Program-made: the position numbers and the translations under genes
The notes under the pieces: generated by a model
Database searches by the model: none
Seen by the model: only the letters and a program-made list of their open reading frames with translations
What the model was told of the DNA's origin: nothing
Assembly: GCA_024693775.1 (NCBI GenBank)
Contig: JAILKL010000030.1
Location: 1-58,308, forward strand
Origin: Pseudobutyrivibrio sp.
GTDB taxonomy: Bacteria; Bacillota; Clostridia; Lachnospirales; Lachnospiraceae
Direction of reading: 5' to 3'
DNA: 58,308 bases
In this document: piece by piece, positions 35,470-44,530 of the stretch
Layout of the letters: each line of letters begins with the position of its first letter
Numbering within the stretch: the first letter of the stretch is position 1

Positions 35470-36333
35470 TTAAGCCTTTCCTACTGAACCGAAAAGCTCC
35501 ATCTTCTCTTTTACTGTAGCCTTGATAGCGTCAGTACCAGGAGCAAGAAGCTTACGAGGGTCAAATCCCTTACCTTCAAGATCCTTACCTGCCTCAACGT
35601 ACTTACGTGTAGCATCAGCAAATGAAAGCTGGCACTCTGTATTAACGTTAATCTTTGATACACCAAGCTCGATAGCTTTCTTAATCATATCAGCTGGGAT
35701 ACCTGTACCACCGTGAAGAACGAGTGGCATAGCACCTGTCTTCTGCTGGATAGCATCAAGTGTCTCAAATGAAAGTCCCTGCCAGTTTGCTGGGTACTTA
35801 CCATGAATGTTACCGATACCTGCTGCAAGCATATCTACGCCAAGATCAGCGATAGTCTTGCACTCGTTAGGATCAGCGCACTCGCCCATTCCAACGACAC
35901 CGTCTTCCTCGCCGCCGATAGAACCAACCTCACACTCAATTGAGAGACCAAGGCCGTGTGCTACATTAACAAGCTCTGTAGACTTTGCAAGATTCTCCTC
36001 GAATGGATAGTGTGAACCATCAAACATAATAGAAGTAAATCCTGCCTTAATGCACTTGTAGCATCCTTCGTATGTACCGTGATCAAGGTGAAGTGCTACA
36101 GGAACTGTGATACCAAGCTCCTCATCCATAGCCTTAACCATTGCTGCAACAGTCTTGAAACCTGTCATGTACTTTCCAGCGCCCTCAGAAACACCAAGAA
36201 TTACTGGTGAGTTGAGCTCCTGAGCTGTAAGAAGAATGGCTTTTGTCCACTCAAGATTGTTGATGTTAAACTGGCCAACAGCATAATGACCTGCTTTTGC
36301 CTTATCAAGCATTTCTTTTGCAGAAACTAACAT
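35470..36333 (-). CDS. fba: Class II fructose-1,6-bisphosphate aldolase
   Basis: This 287-residue zinc aldolase cleaves fructose-1,6-bisphosphate to dihydroxyacetone phosphate and glyceraldehyde-3-phosphate. VALHLDHGTYEGCYKCI holds the catalytic Asp and a zinc histidine, MFDGSHYPFEEN is typical, and LVLHGGTGIPADMI holds another zinc ligand. GatY/AgaY-type relatives use tagatose bisphosphate, but placement with its own promoter and no sugar operon favours the glycolytic enzyme. Confidence 0.93.
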   Translation of the reverse strand: MLVSAKEMLDKAKAGHYAVGQFNINNLEWTKAILLTAQELNSPVILGVSEGAGKYMTGFKTVAAMVKAMDEELGITVPVALHLDHGTYEGCYKCIKAGFTSIMFDGSHYPFEENLAKSTELVNVAHGLGLSIECEVGSIGGEEDGVVGMGECADPNECKTIADLGVDMLAAGIGNIHGKYPANWQGLSFETLDAIQQKTGAMPLVLHGGTGIPADMIKKAIELGVSKINVNTECQLSFADATRKYVEAGKDLEGKGFDPRKLLAPGTDAIKATVKEKMELFGSVGKA

Positions 36334-36361
36334 AATTATTCCTCCATATAATCATTATTTG

Positions 36362-36377
36362 GGACTATTTCTAGTCC
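36362..36377. repeat. Inverted repeat in the fba 5' leader
   Basis: GGACTA and TAGTCC flank TTTC. It lies just downstream of the predicted start point, so it could be an operator or a 5' mRNA hairpin. Confidence 0.5.
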
Positions 36378-36389
36378 TATCTATTGCAA

Positions 36390-36418
36390 ATTCTATCATA
36401 ACGATAAAGTCTATTCAA
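36390..36418 (-). promoter_or_regulatory. Promoter of fba
   Basis: Minus strand: TTGAAT (36413-36418), a 17-bp spacer, TAGAAT (36390-36395). The -35 lies inside the end of the lipid kinase gene. Confidence 0.65.
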
Positions 36419-37304
36419 TAGCTATTTCAAGGGCGTTATGCACATTGGTGATAGATACAACCTGATGTTTTCCGCCAAATTCTCCATCTAAAGTCCATGG
36501 GACCTCTTCATTAGATGTAAGTTTTAATTCTTTAGATTGGAATGAAAATACCATATCTGAATCTGGAATCATTCCTGTCATATATCCAATTATTTCATTT
36601 AATTCGATTGGATTCTTGGGCATTTTAATGAGGGTAACCTCAAAAACTCCATCATTTAATCCAATGTCTCCACGGATGATTCCCTGGAAACCTCCAACAG
36701 ACATGGTGTTTGTAATCATACCAAAAATAAATTCATCGTATGTTACATTTCCATCATATTCTATCTGCATTCTAAATGATGGTATATCGCGAAGCTGCTT
36801 TGCTCCCTCGATAATATATGCTGCATGTCCTAGTAAATTTTTCAGATCCTGTGAAGTGGCATAGGAAACCTCTGTAAAAATACCAAATGCAGCCACATAT
36901 ACAAATGAGTCTGAATTAAACTGTCCAATATCACATGGAAACAGAGTGTCAGAAACACTTATCTTGGCTGCATTCAACATATTTTTGTCTATTCCGAGAG
37001 AATTACCAAAATCGTTTGTTGAACCAGCTGGTATATAACCTATAGGTCGTCTCTGTGATGGCTCTAAACGCATCATACCTGTGACTACCTCATCTAATGT
37101 ACCATCACCACCTGAACAAACGATTCTGTCGAAGTTCTCTGCCTCTTTAATTACTTGATCTGTAGCATCGCCCTGAGACTGTGTAATATGCACAGTAACC
37201 TCATAGCCTGCTTTTATCATTGTGTCTAGGATGTCAGCAAGATGTTCTTTAATCTGCCCCTTTCCTGAACGTGGGTTAATTATAAATAGTAATCTCTTTG
37301 ACAT
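36411..37304 (-). CDS. Diacylglycerol kinase family lipid kinase
   Basis: This 297-residue protein has the DAGK catalytic fold. FIINPRSGKG (about 7-16), the nucleotide motif CSGGDGTLDEVVTGM (about 62-76) and YIPAGSTNDFGNSLG (about 89-103) match DgkB/YegS proteins, which phosphorylate diacylglycerol or related lipids. The substrate cannot be deduced. It follows the Crh-like gene by 18 bp. Confidence 0.92.
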   Translation of the reverse strand: MSKRLLFIINPRSGKGQIKEHLADILDTMIKAGYEVTVHITQSQGDATDQVIKEAENFDRIVCSGGDGTLDEVVTGMMRLEPSQRRPIGYIPAGSTNDFGNSLGIDKNMLNAAKISVSDTLFPCDIGQFNSDSFVYVAAFGIFTEVSYATSQDLKNLLGHAAYIIEGAKQLRDIPSFRMQIEYDGNVTYDEFIFGMITNTMSVGGFQGIIRGDIGLNDGVFEVTLIKMPKNPIELNEIIGYMTGMIPDSDMVFSFQSKELKLTSNEEVPWTLDGEFGGKHQVVSITNVHNALEIAIE

Positions 37305-37322
37305 ATATCCCTCTACAAATAT

Positions 37323-37571
37323 TTATTTTGTAAGAAAATCTGAAAGCTCTGAAACGGCCTTCTCTTCATCTTCTCCATCAGCTGCAATAACTACCTTTGA
37401 ACCTGATGCCAATACAAGACTCATCATTCCCATAATGCTCTTTGCATTAACCTTTTTTTCATCCATTTCAAAATAAATAGAACTAGAAAACTGATTAGCC
37501 AACTGTACTAAATGAGCAATTGGTGTTGCCTCCATTGAATTTGACATCTGAATAGTTACTTCTTTCTGCAT
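37323..37571 (-). CDS. crh: Crh-like HPr paralogue lacking the PTS histidine
   Basis: This 82-residue protein has the HPr fold and length. In an ungapped alignment with HPr, the phosphorylatable His15 is Glu14 here (SMEATPIAH), and Arg17 is Thr16. The regulatory Ser46 is kept as Ser45 in NAKSIMGMMSL. It therefore cannot relay PEP phosphate but should accept HprK-dependent Ser phosphorylation. That is the definition of Crh in B. subtilis (Gln15 there), a corepressor for CcpA. rapZ-whiA-crh order is the same as in B. subtilis, and hprK lies about 4 kb upstream. Confidence 0.85.
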   Translation of the reverse strand: MQKEVTIQMSNSMEATPIAHLVQLANQFSSSIYFEMDEKKVNAKSIMGMMSLVLASGSKVVIAADGEDEEKAVSELSDFLTK

Positions 37572-37610
37572 GACATCCTCCTGAATATCTAATAAAACAT
37601 ATAACCTATT

Positions 37611-38480
37611 CTACCGTAAGCTCTCAGCTATGGTAGATAGCTTTTTTAATCTATGATTCACTCCGGATTTGCCAATGGGTGGATCAAGATACTGCCCCAA
37701 ATCTCCTAATGGAGTATCTGGATGAGTCAGTCTAATTTCAGCGATTTCCTGCAACTGATCTGGAAGATTATATAAGCCAAGCTCCTGGTCTATTAATCTA
37801 ATATCTTCTATCTGTCTAACTGCTGCATTAACAGTCTTGCTGATATTGGCTGTCTCACAATTTACCTTTCGGTTTATTGTGCCTCTAACTTCTTTCACTA
37901 TGCGGATATTTTCTAAATCCATAACAGAATGAGCTGCTCCCATAACTCGAAGCATTTCTACTATCTGAGCACCCTCTTTAAGGTACACAACGTATTTTCC
38001 ATTTCGCTCTACCATTTTAGGATCTAAATCGAAAAATTTAATAGTGGATAATAGCTGCTGCGCCTGTGCTTTAGCATTGCAAACTATTTCGAAATGGTAT
38101 CCCTTATTGGGGTCTGATATGGATCCTGAGACCTCAAAAGCACCTCGTATAAATGAGCGCTTGCAACATGGCTGCTGAATAAGAATCTCATCAACTGTGT
38201 GCATATCCTCGGATAATTGAAGCATTTTTTTTACTTCTATATAATCATCCTCATTTAGTGACATGACGCTGTCTCTTATATTAAGTGTTTTATTTAATAA
38301 AGTAAAGCCTTTTCTGCTTATGTTATCATCCATTTGCAATTGAGTCAAAAGTCCATTTTTATCAACTTCTGATGCCTTTGCAACACTGGTGATAATACCC
38401 GCAAGCTCTGCCAACTGACAGTGTCTGCTCTTAGGTATAATCTCAAAAAGCTCTGCTTTTACATCCCTTGAAAACGACAA
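37611..38480 (-). CDS. whiA: DNA-binding protein WhiA
   Basis: This 289-residue protein has an N-terminal degenerate LAGLIDADG homing-endonuclease-like domain (about 1-200; CCKRSFIRGAFEVSGSISDP matches) and a C-terminal helix-turn-helix (about 230-288; LGDLGQYLDPPIGKSGVNHRL, given as LGDLGQYLD and PPIGKSGVNHRL). WhiA affects cell division and chromosome segregation in Firmicutes. The start codon is TTG directly after the rapZ stop, with GAGAGG upstream. Confidence 0.92.
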   Translation of the reverse strand: MSFSRDVKAELFEIIPKSRHCQLAELAGIITSVAKASEVDKNGLLTQLQMDDNISRKGFTLLNKTLNIRDSVMSLNEDDYIEVKKMLQLSEDMHTVDEILIQQPCCKRSFIRGAFEVSGSISDPNKGYHFEIVCNAKAQAQQLLSTIKFFDLDPKMVERNGKYVVYLKEGAQIVEMLRVMGAAHSVMDLENIRIVKEVRGTINRKVNCETANISKTVNAAVRQIEDIRLIDQELGLYNLPDQLQEIAEIRLTHPDTPLGDLGQYLDPPIGKSGVNHRLKKLSTIAESLR

Positions 38481-39353
38481 TTATTTTCCTCTCAAAGCAT
38501 CTTTTCCAATATCTCGATGCTCAATTTTAAGTCCAAAGGACTCATCTCCGTTTAATGTATCAAAAATTTCATCCGCAAGGCAAACTGAACGATGCTTGCC
38601 ACCTGTACAACCTACAGCAATAACTAGCTGATTTTTTCCCTCTTTAATATAGTTTGGAATAAGGAATTTTATAAGATCTGTAACCTTTGCTAAGAATATC
38701 TGTGCCTCATCATACTTTAAAACAAAATCTTTTATAGGCTTGTCATTGCCGGTAAATGGCCTAAGCTCTGTATCATAATAAGGATTTGGTAAAAATCTTA
38801 CATCAAATACTAAATCTGCATCTTCAGGAATACCATATTTGAAACCAAATGAAATAATAGTAACAAAAAGGCTCTTGTATTCTGCATCATCTACAAATAT
38901 TTTTTCCAGCTCTTCTTTGAGCTCTCTGGTAAGTAGATGAGTGGTATCGATAACATAATCTGCCTCATCCTTTAAAAATCCAATAGATTCTCTTTCCTTT
39001 TGGATACCTGCTGCAATGCGCTCTCTACCTGATAGAGGGTGATTACGTCTAGTTTCCTTGTATCGCTTTATAAGGATATCATCCTCAGCGTCAAGGAATA
39101 GTATCTTGAAATGTTTGTTGTCATCATCCAATTCCTGAAGAATCTCTGGCAAAAGCTTCATAGCTGTACCATTACGTACATCTATGCCAACTACCATTTT
39201 TTGATGGATTGCATCGCTATCCGCTAACTCAACAAAGCTTTTTAAAAGCTGAATTGGCAGATTATCAACACAATAATATCCCATATCCTCTAACATTTTA
39301 AATGCAGTGTTTTTTCCTGCACCTGACATTCCTGTTAGTATAAGTAGGTTCAA
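38481..39353 (-). CDS. rapZ: RapZ/YvcJ nucleotide-binding protein
   Basis: This 290-residue P-loop protein has Walker A GMSGAGKNT (about 8-16), DNLPIQLLKSF, RYKETRRNHPL and the C-terminal GFKYGIPEDADLVFDVRFLPNP (given as GFKYGIPEDADLV and FDVRFLPNP) and GCTGGKHRSV. In E. coli RapZ controls glucosamine-6-phosphate synthase through a small RNA; YvcJ hydrolyses GTP in Bacillus. The residue after the Walker lysine is Asn where Ser or Thr is usual. Start is TTG, overlapping the murB TGA. Confidence 0.93.
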   Translation of the reverse strand: MNLLILTGMSGAGKNTAFKMLEDMGYYCVDNLPIQLLKSFVELADSDAIHQKMVVGIDVRNGTAMKLLPEILQELDDDNKHFKILFLDAEDDILIKRYKETRRNHPLSGRERIAAGIQKERESIGFLKDEADYVIDTTHLLTRELKEELEKIFVDDAEYKSLFVTIISFGFKYGIPEDADLVFDVRFLPNPYYDTELRPFTGNDKPIKDFVLKYDEAQIFLAKVTDLIKFLIPNYIKEGKNQLVIAVGCTGGKHRSVCLADEIFDTLNGDESFGLKIEHRDIGKDALRGK

Positions 39354-40273
39354 TGAATGTTCCTCCCTATAATTCTCACCTCTGGCTCCATATGGACGCC
39401 AAATTTTTCAAAAACGCGCTCATCCACATCTGACATGAGCTTTAACACATCTGCACATGTAGCGTTTTCTCTATTGATAACGAATCCACAGTGCTTTTCT
39501 GACACCTGTGCACCGCCTACAGAATAACCTCTAAGCCCAGTATCGTCAATAAGCTTTCCGGCAAAATAGCCTGTTGGGCGCTTAAATGTTGAGCCTGCAC
39601 TAGGGAAATTTAGAGGCTGCTTTGTAACACGCTGCTGACGAATATCGTCTATTTGTGCTTTTATTTCTTCTGGATTGCCTTCCTTAAGAGAAAGAACTGC
39701 AGAAAGAACGATAAATCCATTTTCCATAAAAATACTATGTCTGTATGACAAAGCGAGCTCATCCACAGTCATGGTCTTTACTTCAAGGTTGGAATCAAGT
39801 ACTGTGACTGATTCTATAATATCCTTCATTTCTCCGCCGTAAGCGCCTGCATTCATATATACAGCTCCACCGATTGAGCCTGGTATACCTGATGCAAATT
39901 CTAAGCCTGTAAGGCCGTTTTTCGCAGCAGTATTGGCTACTGTGGATAAAAGTGCGCCTGAATCAGCTATTAGCTTTGTTCCCTCAATAGTAATGCCCTG
40001 GGCATTTCTTCCAAAACAAATAACAGCACCCTCGATTCCATCATCTGAAACTAAAAGATTGCTTCCGTTACCAATTACCATAAAAGGTATTTTATTATTT
40101 TTTAGATAGTCAATAATAGGAACCACCTCTTTCGAGGTTGGTTCCACATAAATATCAACTGGTCCACCAATTTTGAAGGTGGTATGCTTTTTCATTGGCT
40201 CATCAGCCAATATTTTTGATTCTGGAAATAGCTTTTCCATTTCCGAATAATTATTTAAATAATTATTATGCAT
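39350..40273 (-). CDS. murB: UDP-N-acetylenolpyruvoylglucosamine reductase
   Basis: This 307-residue FAD enzyme makes UDP-MurNAc. KKHTTFKIGGPVDIYVEP, GNGSNLLVSDDGIEGAV, ASGIPGSIGGAVYMNAGAYG (split as ASGIPGSIGGAV and YMNAGAYG) and PSAGSTFKRP are signatures. The serine in AGSTFKRP is the proton donor. The start at 40273 is chosen because it leaves about 31 residues before DEPMKKHT, as in clostridial MurB; 40291 and a start near 40240 are alternatives and none has an ideal ribosome binding site. It overlaps the aminopeptidase gene by 8 bp. Confidence 0.93.
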   Translation of the reverse strand: MHNNYLNNYSEMEKLFPESKILADEPMKKHTTFKIGGPVDIYVEPTSKEVVPIIDYLKNNKIPFMVIGNGSNLLVSDDGIEGAVICFGRNAQGITIEGTKLIADSGALLSTVANTAAKNGLTGLEFASGIPGSIGGAVYMNAGAYGGEMKDIIESVTVLDSNLEVKTMTVDELALSYRHSIFMENGFIVLSAVLSLKEGNPEEIKAQIDDIRQQRVTKQPLNFPSAGSTFKRPTGYFAGKLIDDTGLRGYSVGGAQVSEKHCGFVINRENATCADVLKLMSDVDERVFEKFGVHMEPEVRIIGRNIH

Positions 40274-41663
40274 GCTCAATAAATGCCTCATATCCTAATA
40301 ATGCTTCATATAAGTCAACTTTTGAGATAATCTCACATGGTGCGTGCATTGAAAGTACTGCAACACCTGAATCAATTACCTGCATATTGTAATTGCCCAT
40401 GATGTAAGCGATTGTTCCGCCGCCACCCTGGTCAACCTTTCCTAATTCGGCTGTCTGCCAAGATACCTTTGCATCGTTCATAATATCACGAACCTCGCCT
40501 ACGTACTCTGCAGATGCATCGTTTGAACCAGACTTTCCTCTAGCACCTGTGTACTTGTTGAATACAAGACCACGTCCAAGGTAAGCTGCATTATTCTTTT
40601 CAAATGCTGATGCATAGTTTGGATCAAAGCCTGCAGATACATCACTTGATAATACCTTGCAGTTTGTAAGTGCTCTACGAAGCTTTAACTCTGAGTATCC
40701 ACCCATTAAGTTGTAAAGCTCTGCAACGATGTTCTCGAAGAAACGTGATTCCATACCTGTTGCACCAACAGAACCGATTTCTTCCTTATCAACTAAAAGT
40801 GCACATGCTGTCTTCTTTAATGTCTTTTTGCAATTTGCAAGAGCCATAAATGAAGGATATGCACATACTCTATCGTCATGGCCATAGCCTAAAATCATTG
40901 AACGATCAAATCCAAAGTCACGAGCTGGACCTGCTGGAACAACTTCGATTTCTGCAGAAATGAAATCCTCTTCTTCAATGTCATACTTTTCCTTGAGAAG
41001 CTTGAGGATGTTTGCCTTTACAGCATCCTTTTCCTTTTTGCCCTCTTTGTCGAAGGAAGGAATACCACCAACGATAACGTTGAGATCCTCGCCCTCTACA
41101 ACCTTTGCACCCTTTTTGTCCATCTGATCAGCTGCAAGGTGGATAAGTAAATCAGAAATACCAAATACTGGATCTGCTGGATCTTCACCAACGTTTACAG
41201 CAACCTTCTCGCCGTTTTTCTTGATCATAACGCCGTGAAGAGCAAGTGGAATAGTTACCCACTGATATTTCTTGATGCCACCATAATAATGTGTATCAAG
41301 AAGAGCAATATCAGAATCTTCATAAAGAGGATTCTGCTTTAAGTCCATACGTGGGCTGTCGATATGAGCACCTAAAATATTCATACCAGCTTCTAAATCC
41401 TCAGAACCGATATTGAATACGATCATTTCCTTGCCTTTGTTTACTGCATAAAGCTTGTCACCAGCCTTTACTGTCTGTCCCTTTGCAATAACGTCCTGGA
41501 TATCTACATAACCAAGCTCCTTTGCTTTATCAACGAAGAATGCAACGCATTCTCTTTCTGTCTTGCAAGAAGATAAGAACTGTCTATATTCTTCTGCAAA
41601 CTTAAATACTTTTTTCTTGTCTTTTTCTGAAGTATATTTACTCCATGCATTAATTCTTTCCAT
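40266..41663 (-). CDS. M18 family aminopeptidase
   Basis: This 465-residue zinc metallopeptidase carries GAHIDSPRMDLKQNPLYED, the metal site SDLLIHLAADQ, GYGHDDRVCAYPS, VDKEEIGSVGATGM and SSDVSAGFDPNYA of the aspartyl aminopeptidase / aminopeptidase I family. It works in the cytoplasm on N-terminal acidic or neutral residues. Length is standard. It sits between hprK and murB in the same direction. Confidence 0.93.
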   Translation of the reverse strand: MERINAWSKYTSEKDKKKVFKFAEEYRQFLSSCKTERECVAFFVDKAKELGYVDIQDVIAKGQTVKAGDKLYAVNKGKEMIVFNIGSEDLEAGMNILGAHIDSPRMDLKQNPLYEDSDIALLDTHYYGGIKKYQWVTIPLALHGVMIKKNGEKVAVNVGEDPADPVFGISDLLIHLAADQMDKKGAKVVEGEDLNVIVGGIPSFDKEGKKEKDAVKANILKLLKEKYDIEEEDFISAEIEVVPAGPARDFGFDRSMILGYGHDDRVCAYPSFMALANCKKTLKKTACALLVDKEEIGSVGATGMESRFFENIVAELYNLMGGYSELKLRRALTNCKVLSSDVSAGFDPNYASAFEKNNAAYLGRGLVFNKYTGARGKSGSNDASAEYVGEVRDIMNDAKVSWQTAELGKVDQGGGGTIAYIMGNYNMQVIDSGVAVLSMHAPCEIISKVDLYEALLGYEAFIEHA

Positions 41664-41692
41664 TATAACTTTTACTCCTAACTAGTGTTACT

Positions 41693-42625
41693 CTATTCTC
41701 CTGCAATGTTAGACTGAACTCTGCGATAGAGCTCCTCTGCTGCATTGTAACCCATTTTTTTCTGTCTATGATTTACAGCGGCAGTCTCGCAAATGATTGC
41801 AAGATTTCGACCTGGTCTAATAGGAAGTGAATGACATGTAACATCAATACCAAGAATATTCATATATTCATCTGTCATGCCTAAGCGGTCATATTCCTTT
41901 TCCTTTGTCCAGTCTTCTAGCTTGATAACTAGGTCGATACGCTGCTCATCCTTTACTGCCTCAACACCATATAATGATTTAACATCAATAATACCGATAC
42001 CTCTAAGCTCAATTAAATACTGAGTGATAGATGGTGCACGGCCGTATAATCTTTCATTATTAGGGCGTCTGATTTCTACAACGTCATCTGATACAAGTCT
42101 GTGTCCACGTCTGATAAGCTCAAGAGCGGCCTCTGACTTTCCGATACCAGATTCACCTGTAATAAGTAATCCCTCACCATAAACATCAACTAAAACACCA
42201 TGGATAGTTGTATATGGTGCAAAGTCTTTATTAAGTGAGTAGATAAGAGCTGACATAAATTCAGATGTTGATCTGTCTGTTCCTAAAATAGGAATACCAG
42301 CCCCTTCTGCGATTTTAACGAATTCATCCTCTGGAACCTCTCCTCTACAGAAGATTACACAAGGAATCTCATAAGATAATAATTTCTTATATGCCTCATC
42401 CTTTTCTTCACGAGTCTTCTTGTCAAGATATGCCATCTCAACATTTCCAATAAGCTGAATTCTAGCTGACTCAAAATGCTCATAGAATCCATGAAGCTGT
42501 AAAGCTGGTCTATTTACATCAGCAACTGTAACATGTGCCTCTTTTAAATCTACACCCGGTGTATAGTTTCTAAGATTGAATCTTTCCTGAACTGTAGCAA
42601 CAGTAACAAATTTATTATTTGCCAT
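41693..42625 (-). CDS. hprK: HPr kinase/phosphorylase
   Basis: This 310-residue enzyme phosphorylates the regulatory serine of HPr or Crh with ATP or pyrophosphate, and reverses it with phosphate. The P-loop is ITGESGIGKSEAALEL, and LRGIGIIDVKSLYG is the HprK signature. The ATG at 42625 has GGGAGGGG at good spacing, so the 14-codon extension is rejected. Its presumed substrate, the Crh-like protein, is encoded 4 kb downstream. An ordinary HPr with His15 is not in the window. Confidence 0.95.
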   Translation of the reverse strand: MANNKFVTVATVQERFNLRNYTPGVDLKEAHVTVADVNRPALQLHGFYEHFESARIQLIGNVEMAYLDKKTREEKDEAYKKLLSYEIPCVIFCRGEVPEDEFVKIAEGAGIPILGTDRSTSEFMSALIYSLNKDFAPYTTIHGVLVDVYGEGLLITGESGIGKSEAALELIRRGHRLVSDDVVEIRRPNNERLYGRAPSITQYLIELRGIGIIDVKSLYGVEAVKDEQRIDLVIKLEDWTKEKEYDRLGMTDEYMNILGIDVTCHSLPIRPGRNLAIICETAAVNHRQKKMGYNAAEELYRRVQSNIAGE

Positions 42626-42674
42626 ATTTCCCCTCCCGAACAAATCATTGTTAACATTGTATATCATTTCTCTG

Positions 42675-44525
42675 CTAATTCAAAGGGTGAAAGTAATTGT
42701 ATACAGCCTCAGCTGCTTCCTTTGACATAGATTCTGTATCAGCCAAATCCTCTATAGTGGCCTGAGCCATTTTATCAGCGGATACATATTTTTTCATAAG
42801 AGCCTTTCGTCTCTTTGGGCCAATACCTTCGATATCGTCCAAAAAGCTGTGTACCTGGCCTTTGCTTCGCAAAGAACGATGATACTCTATAGCAAATCTA
42901 TGGGCCTCGTCCTGCAATCTGGTAATGAGCTTAAAGCCCTCTGAATGTGTGTCGATTGGCAGCTCTGTGTCATGAAAATATAAGCCTCTAGTTCTATGGT
43001 GATCATCCTTTACCATACCGGCAATAGGAATCTTAAGCCCCAGCTCATTCATGACCTGCTCGGCTATATGAACCTGGCCTTTACCGCCATCCATCATGAT
43101 AACATCTGGAAATTTGGTGAAACTGTTTTCCACAACACCATCATTTTGTTCTAGCTCCTGTAATCCATGTGAAAATCTACGGGTCAAAACCTCATGCATT
43201 GAAGCATAATCGTTTGGACCTTCGACCGTTTTTATTTTGAATTTTCTATAATCAGATCTCTTTGGCTTTCCCTTTTCGAAAACAACCATAGAGCCTACTG
43301 ATTGGAATCCGGAAATATTTGAAATGTCAAACGCTTCCATACGACTGGCACCTGGCAATCCTAACAAATCTGCAATTTCCTTCATTGCGCCAATTGTACG
43401 GCCCTCTTCTTTTTTGATTTTTTCTTTATCCTGGTCTAATACCATCTGGGCATTTTTAGCAGCAAGCTCCACAAGCTTTTCCTTTGCTCCACGCTTTGGT
43501 GTTTTTAAATAGACCTTTGAGCCCTTTTTATTTGTTAACCATTCCTCTAAAAGGTGAGCTTCCGGCAATTCGTTCTGCAAATAAATTTCCTTTGGAATGA
43601 ACGGTGTTCCTGTGTAAAAATCCTTTAGGAAATATTGAAGCATGTCTTCTTTTGTGTCGTCCACACGAACATTTATAAAGAAATGCTCTCGCCCAATCAT
43701 CTTTCCATTTCGAATAAAAAATACCTGAACAACAGCATCCTCCGCCGCTGTAGCCATGGCTATAATATCTCTATCCTCACCATCTAATTGAGTAGCCTTT
43801 TGTCTGCCTGCACAGGCCTGTACCGACTCAATTAAATCCCTATATATTGCGGCCTTTTCAAAATCCATTTCCTCAGATGCTGCAAACATCTTCGCCTTTA
43901 GATCCTTTAATGTGTCAAAATAATCTCCGTTTAAAAAATCGATTACTTTATCGACATTTTTTCTGTATTCTTCCACAGACACATTTCCTTGACAAGGGCC
44001 AAGGCACTGTCCAATGTGATAATTAAGACATGGTCTGCTTTTACCTATATTTTCGGGAAGCTTCTGGGAGCATGTTCTAATCTTATATAATTTCTGAACC
44101 AAATCTATTGTGTCATGCACGGCTCCTGCTGATGTAAATGGTCCAAAAAATTTATTCCCATTTTTCTTTATCCTACGAGAAAAAAGCACCCTTGGATATG
44201 CTTCGCTAAGGGTGACTTCTATGTACGGATAGGTTTTGTCGTCACGAAGCATAGTATTATACTTTGGGCGATATTCCTTTATTAAATTACATTCTAAAAT
44301 GAGGGCCTCGAGCTCTGAATCTGTAACTATGAATTCAAAATAATCAATATTTTGAACCATCTGTTTTTTCTTTAGTCCCTCATCATGACTTGGCTGGAAA
44401 TATTGACGCACTCTATGTCGAAGAGATAATGCTTTTCCAACATAAATTATTTCATCATTTTTCCCATGCATTAGATAAACTCCCGGTTGATCCGGGAGTT
44501 TACTTAAATCTTGTTCTGTAACCAT
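42675..44525 (-). CDS. uvrC: Excinuclease ABC subunit C
   Basis: This 616-residue nuclease makes both incisions in nucleotide excision repair. It has an N-terminal GIY-YIG domain ([19 protein letters not shown], about 14-32), a cysteine cluster near 180, a UVR domain (about 205-240), an RNase H-like domain ([20 protein letters not shown]) and C-terminal HhH motifs (about 560-615; [16 protein letters not shown]). It is followed by hprK (49-bp gap). Confidence 0.96.
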   Translation of the reverse strand: MVTEQDLSKLPDQPGVYLMHGKNDEIIYVGKALSLRHRVRQYFQPSHDEGLKKKQMVQNIDYFEFIVTDSELEALILECNLIKEYRPKYNTMLRDDKTYPYIEVTLSEAYPRVLFSRRIKKNGNKFFGPFTSAGAVHDTIDLVQKLYKIRTCSQKLPENIGKSRPCLNYHIGQCLGPCQGNVSVEEYRKNVDKVIDFLNGDYFDTLKDLKAKMFAASEEMDFEKAAIYRDLIESVQACAGRQKATQLDGEDRDIIAMATAAEDAVVQVFFIRNGKMIGREHFFINVRVDDTKEDMLQYFLKDFYTGTPFIPKEIYLQNELPEAHLLEEWLTNKKGSKVYLKTPKRGAKEKLVELAAKNAQMVLDQDKEKIKKEEGRTIGAMKEIADLLGLPGASRMEAFDISNISGFQSVGSMVVFEKGKPKRSDYRKFKIKTVEGPNDYASMHEVLTRRFSHGLQELEQNDGVVENSFTKFPDVIMMDGGKGQVHIAEQVMNELGLKIPIAGMVKDDHHRTRGLYFHDTELPIDTHSEGFKLITRLQDEAHRFAIEYHRSLRSKGQVHSFLDDIEGIGPKRRKALMKKYVSADKMAQATIEDLADTESMSKEAAEAVYNYFHPLN

Positions 44526-44530
44526 ATTAA

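Noticed and set aside
39350-40291. murB start at 40291
   Set aside because: The AGGA is too close to that ATG and it adds residues not usual for MurB; 40273 fits the family better.
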